From assembly GCA_964482435.1 (NCBI GenBank), contig CAYZXL010000006.1, forward strand, positions 91,173 through 155,172: a stretch of DNA of 64,000 nt, read 5' to 3'. This document shows positions 55,101-63,918 of the stretch, in pieces (position 1 is the stretch's first letter; each line of letters starts with the position of its first letter). The position numbers and the translations under genes are program-made. The notes under the pieces were generated by a model that saw only the letters and a program-made list of their open reading frames with translations, was not told the origin of the DNA and did not search any database. This stretch comes from CAYZXL01 sp964482435. Its GTDB lineage: Bacteria > Auribacterota > JABMQX01.

Positions 55101-56324
55101 TGCGAAAAAGCTGGTATCTCGATCGTTTCACTGGCGACCACGACCGTTGAGCCGGAAAGGGAGAAACCTGAGACCTCCGCGCCCCCGCCTGCTATCGCTC
55201 CTCAGGAAGTGAAAGCAGACGAATACAGTCCTCCAGATTTCGAAGGTTACTTTCCGGATGACCCCGAAGGCGCGAGGAAGCTCGATGCGATGGGGGAAAT
55301 GGCGATATTTCAGTCCACGCTTCCGGACGAGGAGCTTCTGGAGGTCGTTCGGAAGGGGCTTCGCAGGACGAGTCAGCGCTGGATTCTGCGTGCACTGGGG
55401 AATCGCTACATCTGGGGCAAGTATCCGCAGAACCCGAAGGCGATTGAGATTATGTACCACGCCACGGATGGGCCTGATATGTCAAATGCCGTCTATTTTG
55501 GCCTTTCCGTGGTCCAGGAGAAATCGCCCTCAATCCTGAGGGCGCTTGTAGATATATGTATGCGCTCGGACGACCCGAATGTGCTGAGCCGGGTCGCCTG
55601 GGGGACGAAGTCGCAGCGCAACGAAATCCTTCCGTACGTGGCCCCCTATCTCAATGCGAGCGATGAAAAAACAAGGGAGAAGGCCCGTATCGTCGAGCAG
55701 ATTCTCAAGGACGAGCTTAGTGCATGGTCGTGGGCAAGAGATAAGGCGCTGGCAAGAGCGAAGGCGCTGTTCACGGACAAGTTGCCAGAGATCAAGGAAA
55801 AGCTCCTCAATGGAGACTCCGAGACCAGAAGGGGAGTCATCAGGCTCATCAACGACAACGCGATTGTCCTGATCATGGACGACTCATTCATTGAGGCGTG
55901 GAAGACGTGTGCGAAGGACCCGGATTGGACAATCCGGAATCAGGTTGCCCGCACCTTTGGCAACAACTGGATATGGGGTGCGCCGGAGCAGAAGCCAGAA
56001 GCGATTGACTTGATGCTTGACTTGTCCAGAGATGAGGTCAGGGAGGTGCGCTACAACGCCGTGTACTTCGGGCTGTCAACCGTGCGAGACAAGAGCGACG
56101 CCGTTGTGAAACGGCTCGTGGACATCGCCATGGAGGACCGCGAACCCAACATGTACCACCGTATCTGCTGGGGATTGAACGGAAGCCAGGCGATCGCAGC
56201 CAAAATCCTTGAGAGCTATATGGATCGCCACGAGACCGACCCCAGGTTGGCATCAGCCGCATTCAGTTGCTATCAGGACATCGTGGGAAAACCGCCTCCC
56301 CGTTCGGTGCCTCCGGCGAAATAG
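49110..56324 (+). CDS. Giant BlaR1-like M56 sensor with lectin, beta-helix, ExbD-like and HEAT-like regions (2404 aa)
   Basis: Residues 1-420 are BlaR1-like: N-terminal membrane segments, the gluzincin motif HELAH (293-297), EEICDDWV for the third ligand, and a last segment LALLSVSLLIVGGLSF. The extracytoplasmic part then holds a LecA (PA-IL)-like domain (about 466-600, RIWSDTGLDV, GPWGPEGT, GRFYLGVADIFHMDNEAAF), two copies of a DUF3108-like domain (about 634-850 and 878-1100), a second LecA-like domain (1163-1310), an NPCBM-like region (1333-1510), a parallel beta-helix (1530-1887), an ExbD/TolR-like domain (1937-2010) and HEAT-like repeats (2030-2400). No penicillin-binding SxxK sensor domain is seen. 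It probably senses an external carbohydrate or envelope signal and releases the BlaI repressor. Confidence 0.85.
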   Translation: MSALIRLGEVVFPHLLDAAWKGTVLLMIVMGTSSALGRTRLVTRYWLAAYTFLGLLILPIASFLARDQGIALLRTAAHPGDILPTNKNAVARGESVLTPPGGLTRKAEDTADLGGLTEEPVKAESDVGASDLRGAEANTSGPLPAVLTQPRTETYTPAGDANQPGLWKSASAAKRSLGTQPAGVHLTMGTFPWRGVIGLAWLAGCMVFLLRLLVAGMSISRICRASPPFSDAALLELFEEARASAGVKSRATLRSCKRIDSLVSLGILRPSVLLPESFGCDVPPEQIRPLLLHELAHIHWRDYAVNVLQRLTEAFFFFHPLVWLMSRRLRHMREEICDDWVLDHYSEKTAYARALMELAGRSLRPGTNRLAALGLFGRCALIRKRIERILASGKRPAARLSLRTALALLSVSLLIVGGLSFTSLSARAVEEESVAKQEPPPPPILEGDQLKKVTFVKTAPRYSRSELPPLPVLLMSDGRAMVPGQRIWSDTGLDVSAGQIVSVSAGGQIRGCNQPPSSWAFGPWGPEGTLCGEQGQQSDKACALIGKVENGGNREEFYIGNQMSFKAPIAGRFYLGVADIFHMDNEAAFVAGVKVDGKPVDFKSLVASKETAPAGSADPASSPSETGNPSVDVEKVPGKLVFVGTYNHSSRGSPYGTSKQWIKQDDEGVVTVLTTLRQDTYLARGDKENRVVEYKIRVEDDSYRLDMSIQATKVLYRQKMPGEEQKTFELSVPEGALFDPNTRPDPYCATVILLKHLDLKKGETKEVTAYDRDNSGVGMGTYTFRIENRGKEEVTVPAGTFEASHLVLTQLTTGDTWYKKRAGHVTDFWVLDNGAFVKILRHREPYEVQLAEYTSPSPLPELKKPAAPMAKPEIRVPAFDLDKLPGRGVFAGTYKHSSGGRSYGIGKQWIKRNEDGAITAITELDDTTYIAFGSKDSRITEYKQMPTGAPGAETVLAFEPGKVVLTERSPGKPDKVSEVLVPEGYLFDPNTRPDPYCAANILLRGFALKQGEAKQVNAYDWDNSGKGMATYTFRVENRGKEEVTVPAGTFEASHLVLTQLTTGDTWYKKRAGHVTDFWVLDNGVIVKVLRHREPYQVELQLVQAADPGFWMGLPTGGQAAPPSPAAAKPPSGPEQATAEPGAAIPATAPAREGYAQGIEGVRFMKTLPQYKGEELPPMPVLVMDDGRAIVPAQRIWSDTSLDVVEGQTIAFSADGQVRGCHAPVGDWAMGPWGPEGTLAPGTPYQGNKVCALIGKVEGGGKAEEFYVGKELSLKAPSSGRLYLGVSDIFHIDNEGAFVVDVKIDGKRVDFKKVEFAKPAAEEAKRPAEEAKATIGAFVNLDPYVNSPLQGLQTMAGNDLPLNPGEQRIADVVFRIGKGVVQLRGPILEEWAPGRFPSEVKGIKVGLKFGRLHILHATGWGAGPHPIDEGSHIGTYVVHYDDGSTTEIPIKYGNHVRDWWATYGDASEVSEGKVAVLNGRRLFTMAWENSHPDKVVKEIDYVSTGTVCAPFLVAITMEGEGLVAPARKFGKRAVVAADSSGDTTSIQEAIDGVDEHGTVSVKPGTYREHLVVSKPVSIEGAGRDVTRVETTAEQTAVTIRSCRDVVLRGLTIVSGVPLGEQSGLVLMEVQDADASVEECNLLWAQFGITISGNSNARIDKCLVAAIWGTGIAIGELASATVTNCEVRNCYHRCITVRTKGEVRIENNLISGSAWHGIRYDHCSPTIVGNIVSNHARCGIYASGSGEPVIANNLFLRNEMSGVATCARTNPVIKNNTFARNDRGALEMDITTRPLVENNIFFGEKVAAASFVTSGSLEFQDSAPPLEFSHNLLWQNEQEASRVSFTEPTLRVDPLFVDAAADNYNLRPDSPARGAGKDGADIGAKLTISVKSQYPITPEEKLIIPDSDSRDWTLWKKALASPPSRAAKVEAPGPAPIKQVEVIIDVTKAGDFVIGGSQKAAEEVSEFFQRVAKEQPDARVIVRAHWEAPYRGVLKVLEACEKAGISIVSLATTTVEPEREKPETSAPPPAIAPQEVKADEYSPPDFEGYFPDDPEGARKLDAMGEMAIFQSTLPDEELLEVVRKGLRRTSQRWILRALGNRYIWGKYPQNPKAIEIMYHATDGPDMSNAVYFGLSVVQEKSPSILRALVDICMRSDDPNVLSRVAWGTKSQRNEILPYVAPYLNASDEKTREKARIVEQILKDELSAWSWARDKALARAKALFTDKLPEIKEKLLNGDSETRRGVIRLINDNAIVLIMDDSFIEAWKTCAKDPDWTIRNQVARTFGNNWIWGAPEQKPEAIDLMLDLSRDEVREVRYNAVYFGLSTVRDKSDAVVKRLVDIAMEDREPNMYHRICWGLNGSQAIAAKILESYMDRHETDPRLASAAFSCYQDIVGKPPPRSVPPAK

Positions 56325-56528
56325 CCGTCTGTGCGCCACCGTATCCCGCTGGCGCGCTGCCCCGCCCAGACACGAACCTCCCATGACCGATACTCACAAA
56401 ACTGAAAACGGGGCAAACAGGAGTCGCGGAATCCTGCTCACCCTGTCCATCCTCTCATAGAAAAATACGTGACCGAATTCATGAATCAGAGCACTCAGTC
56501 GCTCCGGCGAAGCCCTCTTTGACTACCC
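56325..56528. other. Short gap between convergent genes
   Basis: The gap contains a CAGGA/TCCTG inverted repeat near 56419-56436 and, on the minus strand, a block resembling dispersed bacterial repeat sequence (AGGATGGACAGGGTGAGCAG, ending near 56455). No gene is supported. Confidence 0.3.
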
Positions 56529-59500
56529 TCACGGATTCTCCAGGACCCGGTAGAAGCGCCGGGGGACGAGGAAGGGCGGAACGCCCGTGAGCGTGCCGTC
56601 GTCTGTCCAGGAGGTGGATGTGTCGCCGGAGGAGGGAAAGCTCTCGGCCGCGAGATGCCAGGTGAAAAGGTCGTCACTGTAAAATATGGAGTAGGTTTTG
56701 TCGGCGAGGGAGCTCCAGGTGAAGGTGGTTTGCTCGGGGTTCGGGCCTGGGGTCAGGTCGTTGACGTAGAATTCGTACGCCCCCATGTCAACCGTGAGGC
56801 TCTTCCCGCCGAACATGATTCTGTGCATCCCGGCGATGTCGGTGTCCGACAAGTCCGGATCGTTGAACCCCGCATCAATGCACGGCGAAGTCGGGAGGAG
56901 GCGGAAGTCCCCGTTTTCGGGATGCAGGAACTGTGGGTCTACGGCGAAGCTTCCCTCACCGAACCTGCCCTTGTCGCCAGGGACGCAAGAGTAGGTTGGG
57001 CTGCCCGGGAGTTCGCCCGGATACTTGGTGCCAGCCCTGGGCCAAATGATAGAGTCGTGAACCCTTCCGGTGAAGCCGATGACCTCAGCCCCCGGATATG
57101 GCGCCTCGTTCCATGCGATTGTGCTGTTGAGAATACTCCCGCCGCAATAAGCCAGACCACCGCCACCCCCTTTACCGGCCGAGTTGCCATGAATCAGCGT
57201 GTTGCGCATGATGCCGTCGCAGTAAGCGACTCCCCCGCCGGATTCTCTTGCGGAATTCCCCGTGATGACGCTTCTTTCGATTGTCGCGCGGGTGTGCCGT
57301 TCCGAGGTCCCGCCACAAATGCCCCCGCCATGTACTGCACTACCATTGCGAATGATGAAGCCGGAGAGAACGCATTTCGCACTTTCGCCGCCCGTAAACC
57401 AGACGATAGGTCCCTGCTCACCGCCATCCAGGATCGTCGGCGACGGCCCCTCTCCGTTCTCCGGCTCGGCGCTGCGCAGGATGACATCGGTACCACAGAA
57501 TCGGAGAGTCCCCAGATACGTGTCGGGCGCCACGATAATCTCCTCGCCATCCACAGCGAGGCATAGGCCCTGCTGAATTGTTGCGATGTCGGAAGGCACG
57601 CGGACTGTCCTCGGGGGCGTTGGGCAGAGCGAGTCGCTTCCGCGCAGGATTTCGAGTCCGTCGCGAAGGCCGTCCCCGTCGCTGTCGAGGTTGTGGCTGT
57701 CTGTTTTTGATGCCAACTCGCTGTCGTCGGGGAAAAGGTCGCCGTCCGAGTCAGCAGAGGAGCCGTACTCATAGCATCCCATATCTATCCGCTCTCCGAA
57801 GAGCCGGCAATTGCCATCGAGGTCTTTTTGCGGCCAGGCGAACCAGTAGAAGTTGACACCGCTGTCTATGCAGGGAGACCCGGCCTGAAGGCGGTAGTCG
57901 CCTCCGGCAGGGTCAATGAATAATGGGGCCTGCTCGGTATTCCCGATGCCCCCCATCTCTGAGTTTTGCCATTCCTGGATGCAACAATAGGAGGGAACAT
58001 TCGATTCGTACACCTGGTCTCCCAGCCCGCCAGATTCGTTCCCCCAGATAATGCAGTTGCGGATTTGGCCGAAGCACCCGTAAAGCCCTCCCCCCTCCTC
58101 CAGAGCGTGATTTCCGGTGATTGTATTATTCTGGATGACCCCGTGGCATTCGCCCAGCCCTCCGCCATATATCGCCGAGTTGCCCGCTATTAAGTTGTTC
58201 TGGATGGTGCCGTGGCAGCTTCCGATCCCGGCGCCATTCCCGTATTGAAGGGTGTTGTCCGTGATGATGTTATTCTGGATAGTGCCATGGCATTCATAAA
58301 TCACGCCGCCGCGTCCACCGATGTTTGCGGTAATCACGTTGTTCTCAATCAAGCCGTCGCAATCGGCAATGCCGCTGGGGAGCTTGCCCCCCGAATTCCC
58401 GAAAATGATGTTTTCGGTGATGAGGCCGTCGCAGGACACCACGGCCCCCTGAAAGTTCGCCGTAATGATGTTATTCCGGATTGTGGCGAGACTCTTCTTG
58501 CTGTAGCCCAGACCGTAAATCCCACCTGCGTACCGGTCATATCCGCCGACACGGCCTGGCTGACCGTTCCGAAGTGTGAACCCGGCCAATACGCACGTCT
58601 CATTCTCATCTCCGGAGAAAACCGCGACGGGAGCGACGTTGTTGCCGTCAATGATGGTATTGGCGACGCCGCTGGGATTAGATGGGTCAATGCTGCGAAG
58701 AACGATGTTTTTACCGTTAAAGTTGACGTTCTCGACATAGGTGCCCTGGGCGACGATGACGGTGTCCCCGTCCAGCGCGGAGTTTATCCCTTCCTCGATA
58801 GTCTTGAGGGCCTTTGACCAGGAGGTTCCGTCGCCGGAGGTCGGAGACGAACCGTCCACGTACCATGTCGGCGCAGCCGTCGGATTGTGCCCCCAGCGGT
58901 ACTCCAGCATATTCGAGACGAGGTCCTTATCGGGGTCGTCGGCCCCGCCCTGGATGAGAGTCCCGAAGAATTCCGTCTCCCAATCGTCCGGAAGCCCATC
59001 GTGGTCGGTGTCGGCCGAACGCGGCGTCGCCTCCGACGTATTCCCGTAAGCCCCCATGTCAATGCGGTCTCCGTTCGGCTCAGGCTCGTTTGAATACGGA
59101 GAAGAGGGATCGCCAGCGTCTATGCAGGGAGACCAGGTCGAAAGATGATAATCGCCCTCGTCGGCGTCGACAAAGTAAGGATAGTAAGCGATATTTCCAA
59201 TTCCGCCTTCTCTCCAATTCTCTACGCAGCTATAGGATGGGACGCTGGAATTCCAGACTTGACCCTGATAGCCGGTGTTCGCCCAGACGATGCAATTGCG
59301 GATCGTGCCCTTGCAGCCGGAGATTCCCCCGGAATTCCCTGACACCGTGTTGTTCTCAATCGTGCCCTGGCAAGAAGATAGCCCGCTCCCCCTGTTGTCG
59401 GCGATGACGTTGTTGAAAATGGGGCCATCGCACCCATACAACCCGCCGCCCGCCCAGCCTGCCGAGTTCCCTGAGATAGTGTTGTTGGAGATGGCGCCGT

Positions 59501-62500
59501 CGCACTCGTACAGTCCCCCGCCGTATTCGTCGGCCGTGTTCTCGCTGATGATGTTGTTCCGGATAGAGCCCTGGCAGATAGCAAGTCCGCCGCCGTCCAC
59601 ATAGTCACTGGAGTTGCGGCTGATGACGTTGTCCGAGATAGTGCCATTGCAGGCGTACAATCCGCCGCCTGACCGCCCGCTTGAGTTCTCGACGATTTCG
59701 TTGTTGAGGACCGCCCCGTCGCAGTAGGCGACCCCGCCGCCACAGTATTCCGCTGAATTTCCTTTAATGACGTTGTTAGTGATGGCGGCATGGGTGTGGT
59801 TCGCCTGAGTCCCGCCGGAAACTCCCCCGCCATAGATGCCTGATCCGCCGGTTATGGTAAAACCAGACAGGACGCACGCCTCGCTCTCGCTGCCGAAAAA
59901 AGAGACGACCGAACCCATGCCAGCGCCATCGAGCACGGTGAAATGGATTGAGTCGGGGAACTCCGGCAGCCAGCTCCGCAAGACGACATCCGCCCCGCAA
60001 AAACGAAGAATCTCCTGATATTCCCCGGGGGCCACGACGATCTCGTCACCATCTACGGCGAGGCAGAGAGCCTCCTGGATTGTCGCAACGTCTGACGGCA
60101 CGTTGACTATTTTGGGAGGTGTCAAGGCGAGCGGATCGCTTCCGCGGAGCATCTCAAGGCCATCGCGGAGACCGTCGCCATCAGTATCCTCGTGTTCCGG
60201 GTCGGTTCTGGCTTCGGCCTCGTCCACGTTCGACAGGAGGTCGCCGTCGGTGTCGGCCCCAGCGCCGTACTCGTAGCAGCCCATGTCCACTCGCTCGCCT
60301 GCAAGGCGACATAGACCGTCAAGGTCGTGTTGCGGCCAGACGTCCCCGTAGAAGTTCACGCCGGCATCTATGCAGGGCGAGCCAGCTTGAAGATGGTAGT
60401 CTTCCGCTTTCTGCTGAAAGAGAGGGTCCCGGTTGATATTCCCCTGGGAGCGGTCGGGCCAGCCCTGGATACAACTGAACGATGGAGCGCTGCACGAGTG
60501 GAGCTGTTGCCATTCGTGGTTCGTCCAGTTGTCCCAGATAATGCAATTGCGAATAGCGCCGGCGCAATAAGCCAGGCCGCCCGCCTCTTCCCCAGAGTAG
60601 TTTCCAACGATCGTATTGTTCTGAATAGTCCCATCACACTCAAGTAGCCCCCCGCAAACACTGCCGGTATTGAGCACGATGGCATTGTTCAGGATCGCGC
60701 CATCGCAGTCAGAGGCCCCACCCCCGCCGTTATGGGAAATGATGTTCTTTCGGATGACACCGCTGCACTCCAGTAGTCCACCCCCACCATAGTTGGTGTG
60801 GTTTGTCGAGATCGTGTTGTTCTCGATTATCCCGTCGCAGTGATACAGCCCGCCGCCCGCCGTGGCGCTGTTGTTTGTGATGGTGTTCCTCTGGATTAGC
60901 CCATCGCAAAAAGCCAGCCCTCCCCCGTAACCGTCCGAATCGCTCCCGTAGGCCACGTTTCCCGTAATTACATTGTTCCGGATAGTGGCTCGAGTCTGGG
61001 CATCCCAGGTTGCACCAAGGATGCCGGCGCCGCACCCGTTCATCGTCATTCCATTCTTGATGGTAAAGCCCTCAAGGACGCAGGTCTCATCCTCCGTCCC
61101 GAGGAAAGTAACGACGCTTCCGGCTTTGTTCCCGTCGAGAATGGTGGCGGCGACCACATGGCCATCGAGCGGGTCGCCGCTGCTGAGCCTGACGTTTTTG
61201 CCTCTGAAATGGATGTTCTCAAGGTAAGTTCCCCCAGCGACGATAACGGTGTCCCTGTCGAAGGACTCATTGATTCCTTCCTGGACGGTCTTGAATGGCT
61301 TTTGCCAGGAGCCGTCGCCCGATGACGCCACCGTCCCTTTGACGTACCACACACCGGGCCCCACAGGGTTTGTGCCTCGACGATATTCCTCAAGGTTTGA
61401 TACCCCGTCGCCATCCGGGTCATCCGCTGCCTTGTAATAAAGCCCGTGGAGGAAGTGGTCCTCCCAATAATCCGGCAGAAGGTCCTGGTCAAAATCCAAC
61501 GACGCGGAAACCGCCTCCGGGGTGTTTCCGTACGCCCCCATATCAATTCGTCCGCCGTTTGGCTCTGGCTCGTTGGAGAAGGCGGATGCAGGGTCACCAG
61601 CATCAATGCAGGGTGACCAGCTCTGCAAGCGGTAATCCCCTGCGGCAGGCTTAACGAAATGGGGGTAAAAAGAGATGTTGCCGATGCCTCCTCCTTCCCA
61701 GTTCTGAATGCAGGAGTAGGACGGCACGGAGGACTTGTACAGTTGGGGCGCCTCCAGGGCCACGTTTCCCCAGATGATGCAGTTCCTTATCGTGCCCGTG
61801 CACTCGCATAATCCGCCGCCCAAGCGCGCCATGTTGTTCGCAATGGTGTTGCTTTCGATGATGCCATCGCAGTGATACAGGCCCCCGCCCTCATCGGCTG
61901 AGTTCTCGCAAATGGTGTTGTTCACGATCAGTCCCTCGCAGAATTCCAGTCCCCCGCCGCGAGTGGCCTTGTTGCGAGTGATCTGATTTCCCCGAATCGT
62001 GCCATGGCAGTAAGCCAACCCGCCGCCCGTGTTCTCTGAGATTCTATTCTCCAGGACCTGGCCCCCACAGAAGTAGAGGCCGTAGCCCAAGTTCCCGGAG
62101 ATTGCGTTGTTCTGGATGATGCCGTAGCACTCAGACAGGCCGTTGTTCGAGTTGCCGGTGATTACGTTGTTCTGGACCGTGGCGTGAGTCGGCCCTCCCG
62201 TCGCCCCCCAGCCGTGAATCCCGTTTGCTCCACTGCGGATGGTGAACCCGGAAAGCACGCATGCCTCGCTTTCTGTTCCGGCGAATGTTACGACGGTCCG
62301 CCACCCGTCGCTTTCGATAACGGTCTTAGCCACGACCGCTGGGTCGGCGGGATTGGTGCTATGGAGGACGATGTCCTTTCCACCGAAGTGAATGCTCTCC
62401 CTGTAGGCGCCCTCTGCGACGATGACGGTATCCCCGTGCGAAGTCGCGTCTATTGCCTCCTGAATTGTCTTGAGAGCCGTCTCCCAGAAACTTCCATCGC

Positions 62501-63779
62501 CGGAGACTGCCATTGATGCGTTCACATACCACAGGCCCGCGGGAACTATCGGATTGAGGCCGCGACGGTACTCTTCCAGATTGGAGATCAAATCCCCATC
62601 AAAGTCGTCGTTAGCTCCCTGAACAAGCTGCTTGAAGAATTGCATCTCCCAGTCATCCGGAAGTTGGTCGGAATCGGTATCGGGCGACCGCGGTGTCGCT
62701 TCCGAGGTGTTCCCGTAAGCTCCCATGTCTATTCGGGCGCCGTTCGGCTCTGGCTCCTCCGAAAAGGGAGACTTCGGGTCGCCTGCGTCTATACAGGGAG
62801 ACCAGCTTTTGAGGTGATAATCGCCATTAGCAGGATCGAGGAAGTGAGGGTAGTACGCCATGTTTCCCTCTCCGCCCTCAGCCCAGCGCTCGATGCAACA
62901 ATAGGTTGGCTCAGCGCAATCCAGAAGTTGTTCGCCGCCGGTGTTTCCCCAGATAATGCAATTGAGTATCGGCCCCGCACAGCCGTAAAGGACGCTGCCA
63001 GACATCCCGGTGTTTCCGCAGATAGTGTTACTCTCAATTGTCCCGCCGCAAGCATGCAGCACGCCGCCGTAACCGTATGGGGGAACAGTTGTGTTTCCGA
63101 GGATTAAGTTGCCGCGAACAATCCCGTCGCAATCGTAAAGCCCGGCGCCCGAAGGAGCGGAGTTGCCGGATATGGTATTGCTCTCAATCGTCCCGTCGCA
63201 GCAGTACAGCCCACCGCCATAATTCGTCGCGACGTTTGCAGTGATTACGTTCTTCCTTATGGTGGCATGGGTTTTCTTCTGGGGTGTGCCCCCGCAAATC
63301 CCACCTCCAGATTCTCTCTTGCCGTTGCGGATAGTGAAGCCAGACAAGACACAGTTCTCTGCTTCCGTTCCCGAGAACATAACAACAGAACCCAACTGGT
63401 CACCATCAATGACGGTGTTCGCCACGACAGCCCGATCGGTTGGATCGGTGCTGCAAAGCACAATGTTCCTCCCATCGACCAGGATACGTTCGGTGTAGAT
63501 TCCCTCGGCCACGATTACCGTGTCGCCAGCGACGGATTGGCCTACCGCCTCATTGATTGTCTTGAAGGCTGTTGCCCAACTTGTGCCCGATCCCGATTGT
63601 GACACAGAGCAGTCAGCATACCGCACCGTGGCGCCGGCTTGCGGGAGACTTTGAGCGAGCGAGAAAGCGAATGTCGCCAGAAGCACTGGACCAAGCTTTG
63701 CGGTTTTTTTTGTCAGGGCCTGTCGAAGAAAAGTCAAGACCCCCCAGGCTGGAAGGATACGCTCCCCAGTAGCTCTCAT
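56529..63779 (-). CDS. Giant secreted beta-helix protein with six modules (2416 aa)
   Basis: The ATG at 63779 (MRATGERILP) has AAGGAAGGGGGACA upstream and opens a signal peptide. Six modules of about 400 residues begin near 50, 416, 813, 1222, 1640 and 2058. Four start with a WYV...SGDG...SW...TIQEAI segment and two with a VPSD(V/I)ATIQ(E/Q) segment. Each then has CVLSGFTIxNG, cysteine-bearing coils (GGGLxxCxGxIxNNxI) and SPCIDAG; several are joined by DTDxDxLPDDWE calcium-type linkers. The final 70 residues match those of the protein at 26337. The overall fold is a long parallel beta-helix typical of surface proteins. No enzyme motif is seen. Confidence 0.88.
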   Translation of the reverse strand: MRATGERILPAWGVLTFLRQALTKKTAKLGPVLLATFAFSLAQSLPQAGATVRYADCSVSQSGSGTSWATAFKTINEAVGQSVAGDTVIVAEGIYTERILVDGRNIVLCSTDPTDRAVVANTVIDGDQLGSVVMFSGTEAENCVLSGFTIRNGKRESGGGICGGTPQKKTHATIRKNVITANVATNYGGGLYCCDGTIESNTISGNSAPSGAGLYDCDGIVRGNLILGNTTVPPYGYGGVLHACGGTIESNTICGNTGMSGSVLYGCAGPILNCIIWGNTGGEQLLDCAEPTYCCIERWAEGGEGNMAYYPHFLDPANGDYHLKSWSPCIDAGDPKSPFSEEPEPNGARIDMGAYGNTSEATPRSPDTDSDQLPDDWEMQFFKQLVQGANDDFDGDLISNLEEYRRGLNPIVPAGLWYVNASMAVSGDGSFWETALKTIQEAIDATSHGDTVIVAEGAYRESIHFGGKDIVLHSTNPADPAVVAKTVIESDGWRTVVTFAGTESEACVLSGFTIRSGANGIHGWGATGGPTHATVQNNVITGNSNNGLSECYGIIQNNAISGNLGYGLYFCGGQVLENRISENTGGGLAYCHGTIRGNQITRNKATRGGGLEFCEGLIVNNTICENSADEGGGLYHCDGIIESNTIANNMARLGGGLCECTGTIRNCIIWGNVALEAPQLYKSSVPSYSCIQNWEGGGIGNISFYPHFVKPAAGDYRLQSWSPCIDAGDPASAFSNEPEPNGGRIDMGAYGNTPEAVSASLDFDQDLLPDYWEDHFLHGLYYKAADDPDGDGVSNLEEYRRGTNPVGPGVWYVKGTVASSGDGSWQKPFKTVQEGINESFDRDTVIVAGGTYLENIHFRGKNVRLSSGDPLDGHVVAATILDGNKAGSVVTFLGTEDETCVLEGFTIKNGMTMNGCGAGILGATWDAQTRATIRNNVITGNVAYGSDSDGYGGGLAFCDGLIQRNTITNNSATAGGGLYHCDGIIENNTISTNHTNYGGGGLLECSGVIRKNIISHNGGGGASDCDGAILNNAIVLNTGSVCGGLLECDGTIQNNTIVGNYSGEEAGGLAYCAGAIRNCIIWDNWTNHEWQQLHSCSAPSFSCIQGWPDRSQGNINRDPLFQQKAEDYHLQAGSPCIDAGVNFYGDVWPQHDLDGLCRLAGERVDMGCYEYGAGADTDGDLLSNVDEAEARTDPEHEDTDGDGLRDGLEMLRGSDPLALTPPKIVNVPSDVATIQEALCLAVDGDEIVVAPGEYQEILRFCGADVVLRSWLPEFPDSIHFTVLDGAGMGSVVSFFGSESEACVLSGFTITGGSGIYGGGVSGGTQANHTHAAITNNVIKGNSAEYCGGGVAYCDGAVLNNEIVENSSGRSGGGLYACNGTISDNVISRNSSDYVDGGGLAICQGSIRNNIISENTADEYGGGLYECDGAISNNTISGNSAGWAGGGLYGCDGPIFNNVIADNRGSGLSSCQGTIENNTVSGNSGGISGCKGTIRNCIVWANTGYQGQVWNSSVPSYSCVENWREGGIGNIAYYPYFVDADEGDYHLSTWSPCIDAGDPSSPYSNEPEPNGDRIDMGAYGNTSEATPRSADTDHDGLPDDWETEFFGTLIQGGADDPDKDLVSNMLEYRWGHNPTAAPTWYVDGSSPTSGDGTSWSKALKTIEEGINSALDGDTVIVAQGTYVENVNFNGKNIVLRSIDPSNPSGVANTIIDGNNVAPVAVFSGDENETCVLAGFTLRNGQPGRVGGYDRYAGGIYGLGYSKKSLATIRNNIITANFQGAVVSCDGLITENIIFGNSGGKLPSGIADCDGLIENNVITANIGGRGGVIYECHGTIQNNIITDNTLQYGNGAGIGSCHGTIQNNLIAGNSAIYGGGLGECHGVIQNNTITGNHALEEGGGLYGCFGQIRNCIIWGNESGGLGDQVYESNVPSYCCIQEWQNSEMGGIGNTEQAPLFIDPAGGDYRLQAGSPCIDSGVNFYWFAWPQKDLDGNCRLFGERIDMGCYEYGSSADSDGDLFPDDSELASKTDSHNLDSDGDGLRDGLEILRGSDSLCPTPPRTVRVPSDIATIQQGLCLAVDGEEIIVAPDTYLGTLRFCGTDVILRSAEPENGEGPSPTILDGGEQGPIVWFTGGESAKCVLSGFIIRNGSAVHGGGICGGTSERHTRATIERSVITGNSARESGGGVAYCDGIMRNTLIHGNSAGKGGGGGLAYCGGSILNSTIAWNEAPYPGAEVIGFTGRVHDSIIWPRAGTKYPGELPGSPTYSCVPGDKGRFGEGSFAVDPQFLHPENGDFRLLPTSPCIDAGFNDPDLSDTDIAGMHRIMFGGKSLTVDMGAYEFYVNDLTPGPNPEQTTFTWSSLADKTYSIFYSDDLFTWHLAAESFPSSGDTSTSWTDDGTLTGVPPFLVPRRFYRVLENP

Positions 63780-63889
63780 TGTCCCCCTTCCTTTCAATCG
63801 AGGTCAATCAACGACACATTCGCGCCCAAAATCGAGGACGGGGCTGCACGGTAAACAGATGCAGCATGATCCGCACTGCTACGGCCAAT

Positions 63890-63918
63890 AATGTAGCACG
63901 CAACCCCTCGCCCGACAA
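63890..63918 (-). promoter_or_regulatory. Promoter of the 2416-aa beta-helix protein
   Basis: On the minus strand TTGTCG and TACATT are separated by 17 bases, giving a leader of about 105 nt. Nothing else is seen from 63919 to the window end. Confidence 0.45.

Noticed and set aside
56408..56522. Minus-strand HEFGHVFFYE motif suggesting a zinc peptidase
   Set aside because: The frame is only about 40 codons with a stop directly upstream and no protein-like surroundings. The following bases resemble a dispersed intergenic repeat.
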